The position numbers and the translations under genes are program-made. Below are positions 17,501-18,736 of a stretch of 18,736 nt of DNA, one piece after another. The DNA comes from Theodoxus fluviatilis (Eukaryota > Mollusca > Gastropoda > Cycloneritida > Neritidae). Every line of letters starts with the position of its first letter. Position 1 is the first letter of the stretch. Where the stretch lies: contig JAWQFJ010002864.1 in NCBI GenBank assembly GCA_034096865.1, forward strand, positions 32,501 to 51,236. Reading direction: 5' to 3'. Below the pieces are notes generated by a model. It searched no databases and was not told where the DNA came from. It saw only the letters and a list, made by a program, of their open reading frames with translations.

Positions 17501-18225
17501 CAAACCCGCTCACTCGCCCTCTTGATCTCGCATGAGGCTAGGGAGAGGCTAAAAATAGGCTGCTTTGTCACTGTGCTGTGGTGCGGCACTGGGCTGACAG
17601 CGCAGGGGATACAATTCCTGTTTATGGTTGTCATTCTAAAAGGAGATGACAGATAATCTCCTAATTTTAATGGATTGTTCCTTGGGTGAAACCCTGACCT
17701 CGCTCCAAGTTGAATCAGAATCCGTTTTAGACTTCTTTTTGCCAAATAACAAACAAACAAACTATTGCAGGGAAAAACACAACCAAAGCAAAAAGAAAAA
17801 GTATTTACAGGAGCTTCCTTTCCCTTCCAACTTATCTACAATATATACTAGTTCCTGGCGCACCCCACCCCCCCCCCCACCCACCACCCCCCACCCCCAC
17901 CCCCACCCCACCCCAAGTGCTCTCCCCTCTTGCATATACTCGCTGGTTGAAACCACGTCTTTAGACAGGCGGAGATAGGCGAACATGCTTTGGGGTGGGA
18001 CGATGTGCGAGGTGCAGTGCCGTGGTTCTATCCCTGGGACGGAAAGAATCTGGATTGAAACATCTTGGTGGAGGTAATGATGAGTGTGTTTTGACTACTG
18101 ACTGATTGCTGTCTGTGTGTTCCAGGTGCTAAATGAAGTGACAGTGGACAGAGGCTCCTCCCCATACCTAGGCCACGTGGACCTGTACGTGGAGGGACAT
18201 CTTGTCACCAGTGTGCAGGGCGATG
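2591..18225 (+). CDS. NADK: NAD kinase (cytosolic NADK type), partial, six internal exons
   Basis: The product would phosphorylate NAD+ to NADP+ with ATP, the only route that makes NADP; animal NADK of this type is cytosolic. The CDS is join(2591-2720, 5430-5538, 6063-6148, 9690-9792, 11030-11154, 18126-18225). Phases agree at every junction (0, 1, 0, 1, 0, 1 leftover bases) and every intron is GT-AG. The joined fragment of about 217 residues runs collinear with human NADK: DPASQKL-W-KPP, PFKEL, then DFIICLGGDGTLLYASSLFQ with the family's GGDG motif, VPPVMAF..GSLGFLTPF, LLLRYRLK, and LNEVTVDRG..YL with the conserved Asn-Glu of the NAD site. The segment between the RLK strand and LNEV looks shorter than the human one. 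N- and C-terminal exons are outside the window; no start or stop codon is visible. The alignment is from memory of the family, not a search. Confidence 0.95.
2737..2824 (+). repeat. short 26-bp tandem repeat (two units) in GT-rich flank
   Basis: GTGCACCTGTGCTTGTGTTT followed by GCAT occurs twice with period 26, in alternating GTGTG/GCAT sequence just downstream of the exon a donor. Confidence 0.75.
2895..5453 (+). repeat. 30/32-bp minisatellite made of a 3' splice site plus exon start
   Basis: About 80 head-to-tail units (array length divided by unit length, not counted one by one). The main units are 30 or 32 bases: GTGAGGAAGATGGTGGTGTT then TGTG(TG)TTACAG. Variants include GTGATG for GTGGTG, GTGCATTACAG ends, GTAAGG starts (near 3199, 3265, 4542), 34-base units and short 23-base units near the left end. 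The left end is degenerate (about 2895-2960) and the right end is sharp. The last unit contains the acceptor and first 24 coding bases of NADK exon b. Nearly every unit has TTACAG|GTGAGG. 30-base units translate as VRKMVVFVLQ with no stop; 32-base units change the frame. Confidence 0.95.
5430..5538 (+). CDS. NADK: NADK exon b, whose 5' end is the last unit of a minisatellite
   Basis: The exon begins GTG AGG AAG ATG right after GTGTTACAG and ends at CACCCAGG|GTATGT, giving 36 codons plus one base. It reads VRKMVVFVESGVLDEHLL then VTDEEFTQI and LQFFTQ, corresponding to the human segment with MIVYVEKKVLEDP. The first 24 bases (VRKMVVFV) are identical to the consensus of the array covering the whole preceding intron, so this acceptor is one of about 80 near-identical acceptor-like sites. 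The unique sequence from GAGTCTGG onward and the unique downstream donor mark the last copy as the real exon. An upstream unit could in principle be used instead, adding repeat-encoded residues. Confidence 0.88.
5539..6062 (+). other. NADK intron between exons b and c
   Basis: AT-rich unique sequence, apart from a CAT/ATC trinucleotide run at 5931-5948. Nothing else recognised. Confidence 0.7.
6063..6148 (+). CDS. NADK: NADK exon c (GGDG motif)
   Basis: The acceptor is TTTTCCATTCCAG at 6062 and the donor CAG|GTCAGT. Two bases complete a glycine codon, then 28 codons read KDDLSNKIDFI followed by ICLGGDGTLLYASSLFQ. GGDG is the nucleotide-binding signature of the NAD kinase fold, and this stretch is nearly identical to human NADK. 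It ends in phase 0. Confidence 0.96.
6196..6377 (+). mobile_element. SINE-like dispersed repeat, copy 1
   Basis: Starts about CCCTGTGGGTTGGGGATAAG, passes through ATCTCCCTATGCCATTCATA, and ends GGCCTTTCATAGC..GGCTGATAGGCCATAAAAC with a (CATC)n tail. Copy 2 at 18475-18640 shares the head (GGGTT..ATAAGAAT.GA.CCA) and the 3' end (TGGCCTT.CATAGC). The short tailed 3' end is SINE-like. No polymerase III box was verified. Confidence 0.6.
6429..6451 (+). repeat. (TTTG)n microsatellite
   Basis: About six TGTT/TTTG units in an otherwise unremarkable AT-rich intron. Confidence 0.9.
6794..6840 (+). mobile_element. SINE-like repeat, 3' end fragment
   Basis: AGTGGCCTTACATAGCCTAC then AGAGGCTGATAGACTGTAAAAC matches the 3' ends of the copies at 6196-6377 and 18475-18640. 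It runs directly into the CCT-rich tract, where the other copy has a CATC tail. Confidence 0.6.
6841..7320 (+). repeat. (CCT/CTCC)n polypyrimidine tract
   Basis: About 480 bases almost purely C and T, made of CTCCTCCCTCC-type units, followed to about 7640 by looser pyrimidine-rich DNA. Long open frames exist on both strands (poly-Ser/Pro, poly-Glu/Gly/Arg) only because the unit lacks stops. Homopurine-homopyrimidine DNA of this length can form triplex structures. Confidence 0.95.
7321..7650 (+). other. pyrimidine-rich intronic sequence
   Basis: CT-rich but not periodic; continues the composition of the tract before it. No exon recognised. Confidence 0.7.
8170..8792 (+). repeat. 623-bp exact direct repeat, left copy
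   Basis: From CGTCCGTAAAAAAC to TCACATGTATGT. Same length as, and by eye identical to, 8796-9418; the two copies are separated only by NNN. Confidence 0.9.
8793..8795. other. assembly gap (NNN)
   Basis: Three undetermined bases at the junction between two exact copies; most simply a contig join. Confidence 0.95.
8796..9418 (+). repeat. 623-bp exact direct repeat, right copy
   Basis: Starts with the same CGTCCGTAAAAAAC immediately after the gap and ends at the same ATGTATGT. Beyond it the sequence continues uniquely with TGGTAGGAAAAATG. Confidence 0.9.
9690..9792 (+). CDS. NADK: NADK exon d
   Basis: The acceptor is CCATGTTGCAG at 9689 and the donor GATG|GTAGGT. The 34 codons plus one base read QSVPPVMAFNMGSLGFLTPF, then QFYNYKVEITQALD. 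The human counterpart has GSVPPVMAF and GSLGFLTPF. The exon lies between a polypyrimidine-rich intron and a purine-rich intron. Confidence 0.95.
9855..10180 (+). repeat. purine-rich (GA) tract, left part
   Basis: Strongly G/A-biased on the + strand (GGAGGA, GAAGCAGGAGG units). It appears to continue at 10823-10925 after the inserted LINE fragment. Confidence 0.8.
10184..10822 (-). mobile_element. 5'-truncated non-LTR retrotransposon (LINE), C-terminus plus 3' end
   Basis: Read on the - strand, 10822 to 10610 encodes the last about 70 residues of an ORF2-type reverse transcriptase protein: LKIIGVRQRDLSSFCDQQIL, KKAVRI, an in-frame stop (10744-10742), EIPDHCLREFSLLPSRRRYS, VPPFKGNRGSKSFIPYEIRL, LNS, stop (10612-10610). 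The RRY.VP...NR...SFIP..I.LLN ending is typical of LINEs of the CR1/L2 type as I recall them. Next comes an untranslated region, then GGGACAAATAAAGTTGCATT and an (ATTGT)n tail at 10206-10184, a common LINE 3' end. The reverse transcriptase and endonuclease domains are missing. Clade not resolved. Confidence 0.8.
10823..10925 (+). repeat. purine-rich (GA) tract, right part
   Basis: GAAGGATGAAGAAGAATAGG and GAGGGAGAGGGAGAGGA-type sequence, same composition and strand bias as 9855-10180. Confidence 0.8.
11030..11154 (+). CDS. NADK: NADK exon e
   Basis: The acceptor is TTCTGCATTTCAG at 11029 and the donor CTG|GTAAGG. Two bases complete a glycine, then 41 codons read SASLLLRYRLKCVLC, KADSECATVPIKDKD and ITNVFGKYQYL. 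LLLRYRLK matches the human VVLRSRLK strand; the rest is a variable loop, shorter than in human NADK. A GT microsatellite tract starts within about ten bases of the donor. Confidence 0.92.
11161..11760 (+). repeat. long (TG)n tract with CG, CA and TGAG variants
   Basis: About 600 bases of alternating pyrimidine/purine, beginning about seven bases inside the intron after the exon e donor. Pure TG blocks alternate with TGCGTGCG, GCATGCATG and TGAGTG interruptions. Alternating TG/CG sequence is prone to left-handed Z-DNA. UG-rich RNA is the binding class of CELF and TDP-43 type proteins (general knowledge). Confidence 0.97.
11761..12034 (+). other. intronic sequence, nothing recognised
   Basis: No periodicity, exon or RNA gene seen. 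Confidence 0.5.
12035..13215 (+). repeat. 34-bp C-rich minisatellite
   Basis: The repeating unit is CTCCCACCATCTCCCTCTCC followed by CCCACCCCATCCCC, 34 bases, about 34 units by length with small indels and runs of up to about 12 C. The - strand is correspondingly rich in GGG runs. The open frames across it (Pro/Ser/His on +, Gly/Arg/Glu/Trp on -) are repeat artefacts. Confidence 0.95.
13216..13540 (+). repeat. dispersed repeat, copy B (distant relative of copy A)
   Basis: Contains TTACGTCACGTTATTCTTCG, ACGTCAC, and CACCAAAACGTAAAAACGTT, alignable in order with 890-985. It diverges after that and ends near TATTAATATATAGATG. The similarity was judged by eye and boundaries are loose. Confidence 0.45.
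13541..14665 (+). other. intronic sequence without recognised gene
   Basis: AT-rich, non-repetitive on inspection. The only notable site is a G-run cluster at 14161-14178. Confidence 0.5.
14161..14178 (+). other. G-quadruplex-type motif
   Basis: GGGG-T-GGGGG-T-GGG-A-GGG: four G runs with one-base loops on the NADK sense strand, in an intron. Confidence 0.7.
14666..15814. mobile_element. piggyBac-like non-autonomous element, about 1.15 kb
   Basis: The left end reads CCCTTTCCGTGGTAGTC and the reverse complement of the right end CCCTTACCGTGGTGTC, about 15 of 17 positions alike with one gap. Both ends are flanked by CTAA in direct orientation (14662-14665, 15815-15818), a four-base target like the TTAA of piggyBac elements, whose termini often start CCC. 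Just inside the left end lie nested palindromes (14681-14741). No transposase frame is visible, so it would be mobilised in trans. Another superfamily with a four-base target cannot be excluded. Confidence 0.55.
14681..14741. repeat. nested palindromes in the left subterminal region
   Basis: TCGCGAAC-CA-GTTCGCGA (14681-14698) is a perfect 8+8 inverted repeat. CGCGGACTAGTTCGCG (14726-14741) is a near-perfect one. GTTCGCGATAA (14691-14701) also pairs with TTATCGCGGAC (14722-14732) with one mismatch, so the two can form one larger hairpin. Confidence 0.85.
15867..17456 (+). repeat. 51-bp minisatellite, about 31 units
   Basis: The unit is GTGTGGTATAGGAAACCTGC, ACTGAGAGAGAGCCAACCTC, TGCCTTGCATT. 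The copies are almost identical; recurrent variants are CACT/CATT, GAG/CAG, TGCC/TACC and TATAGG/AATAGG. 51 is a multiple of three and the unit lacks stops in several frames, so open frames over 500 codons exist on both strands (17-residue unit WYRKPALRESQPLPCIV on +). It lies inside the NADK intron between exons e and f, 52 bases after the right end of the piggyBac-like element. Confidence 0.97.
17457..18125 (+). other. intron end; C-rich run at 17864-17914
   Basis: Mostly unassigned. A run of CCCC/CCCACC (17864-17914) gives GGG runs on the - strand. AACAAACAAACAAAC lies at about 17748-17761. The stretch GAATCAGAATCCGTTTTAGA resembles the end of a retroelement but could not be assigned. Confidence 0.5.
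18126..18225 (+). CDS. NADK: NADK exon f (LNE motif)
   Basis: The acceptor is GTGTGTTCCAG at 18125 and the donor GATG|GTGAGT. The 33 codons plus one base read VLNEVTVDRGSSPYLGHVD, then LYVEGHLVTSVQGD. LNEV.(I/V)DRG is the conserved strand with the Asn-Glu pair at the NAD site. QGDG, split over the donor, precedes the STPTGSTAY segment expected in the next exon, which is not in the window. Confidence 0.95.
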
Positions 18226-18474
18226 GTGAGTGTAGTACCTGTGATGAGCTCACACTGATATCCCCAAAATAAGAAAACCTGTAGGTATTCCACTGGGTCA
18301 ATGACAAAAACCAGGTAGTTACAGGAATATGTAATCTGTATCTGTGTCTGATCCATCAAGACTGCACATTCTAGAGTATTTGCAACCAACAGCAACCCAC
18401 TGTTCTTTGCAAAGGCTCAACAAACTCAGAGTTTAGAATCTGGGAAAAGGCTCTTTTCTTGCTTGTTTGGCACA

Positions 18475-18640
18475 TGCCATGGGTTAGATATAAGAATAGA
18501 CCCATCATGTCTCCCTGCGCAACTCATCAAGAGTGAACAAGGAAAACTGAGATTAGACGCGATTTTTGTCTAACCAGCTTCAGTGTTTTTTGTGGTCAGT
18601 GGCCTTCCATAGCATATGCCATAAAGCCTCATGCATATGG
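18475..18640 (+). mobile_element. SINE-like dispersed repeat, copy 2
   Basis: Aligns by eye with 6196-6377: GGGTTAGATATAAGAATAGA, CCCATCATGTCTCCCTGCGC, then TCAGTGGCCTTCCATAGC and CATAAAGCC. More diverged than copy 1, with a deletion near the 3' end. It lies in the intron after exon f. Confidence 0.55.
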
Positions 18641-18736
18641 TCAAAAGTACGGAGGTGAGCAGAGAGCTGTTACATGAGTTCCTAAAAGTAAACTTTATGA
18701 AAACTTAACAGTTTTGCATGAATATGGTAGGATTTG

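Noticed and set aside
15861..17513. 550-codon - strand and 537-codon + strand frames as a repetitive secreted or structural protein
   Set aside because: They are produced by a 51-base unit without stops, are open on both strands, and lie between two NADK exons.

Overview
The window is eukaryotic genomic DNA. It holds the middle of one spliced gene on the + strand, a cytosolic-type NAD kinase (NADK). Six coding exons can be placed: 2591-2720, 5430-5538, 6063-6148, 9690-9792, 11030-11154 and 18126-18225. All reading phases are compatible, all introns are GT-AG, and together they encode about 217 residues. The exons total 653 bases, roughly 3.5% of the window. The start codon, N-terminal exons and C-terminal exons lie outside. 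The exon/intron structure, dispersed repeats, GT microsatellites and long intronic minisatellites suggest a marine invertebrate. The TCAAGGTCA-rich repeat at about 7650-9565 feels mollusc-like to me, but that is an impression, not a proof.

Layout. 1-2590 is upstream or intronic sequence. It contains a THAP-zinc-finger-like fragment, an antisense fragment possibly from a SWIM-type protein, a dispersed repeat with a CRE cluster, a GT microsatellite and a 455-bp TA-flanked MITE. 2591-2720 is the first visible exon. Intron 2721-5429 is almost entirely a minisatellite of about 80 units. Its repeat unit includes the 3' splice site and the first 24 coding bases of the next exon. 6149-9689 holds SINE-like copies, a CCT polypyrimidine tract, and a dispersed repeat containing a 3-N gap flanked by two exact 623-bp copies. 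9793-11029 holds a purine-rich tract split by a 5'-truncated LINE on the - strand. 11155-18125 holds a GT/TG tract of about 600 bp starting at the donor, a C-rich 34-bp minisatellite, unassigned sequence, a 1.15-kb piggyBac-like non-autonomous element, and a 51-bp minisatellite of about 31 units. After the last exon there is intron with another SINE-like copy.

The most unusual feature is the 2895-5453 array. Every typical unit carries CAG|GTGAGG, a sequence that can read both as an acceptor and as a donor, and the authentic acceptor of NADK exon 5430-5538 is the last unit of the array. This resembles a chain of recursive-splice-site-like or decoy splice sites produced by tandem amplification of an exon boundary. 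The very long open frames over the arrays are repeat artefacts, not genes.
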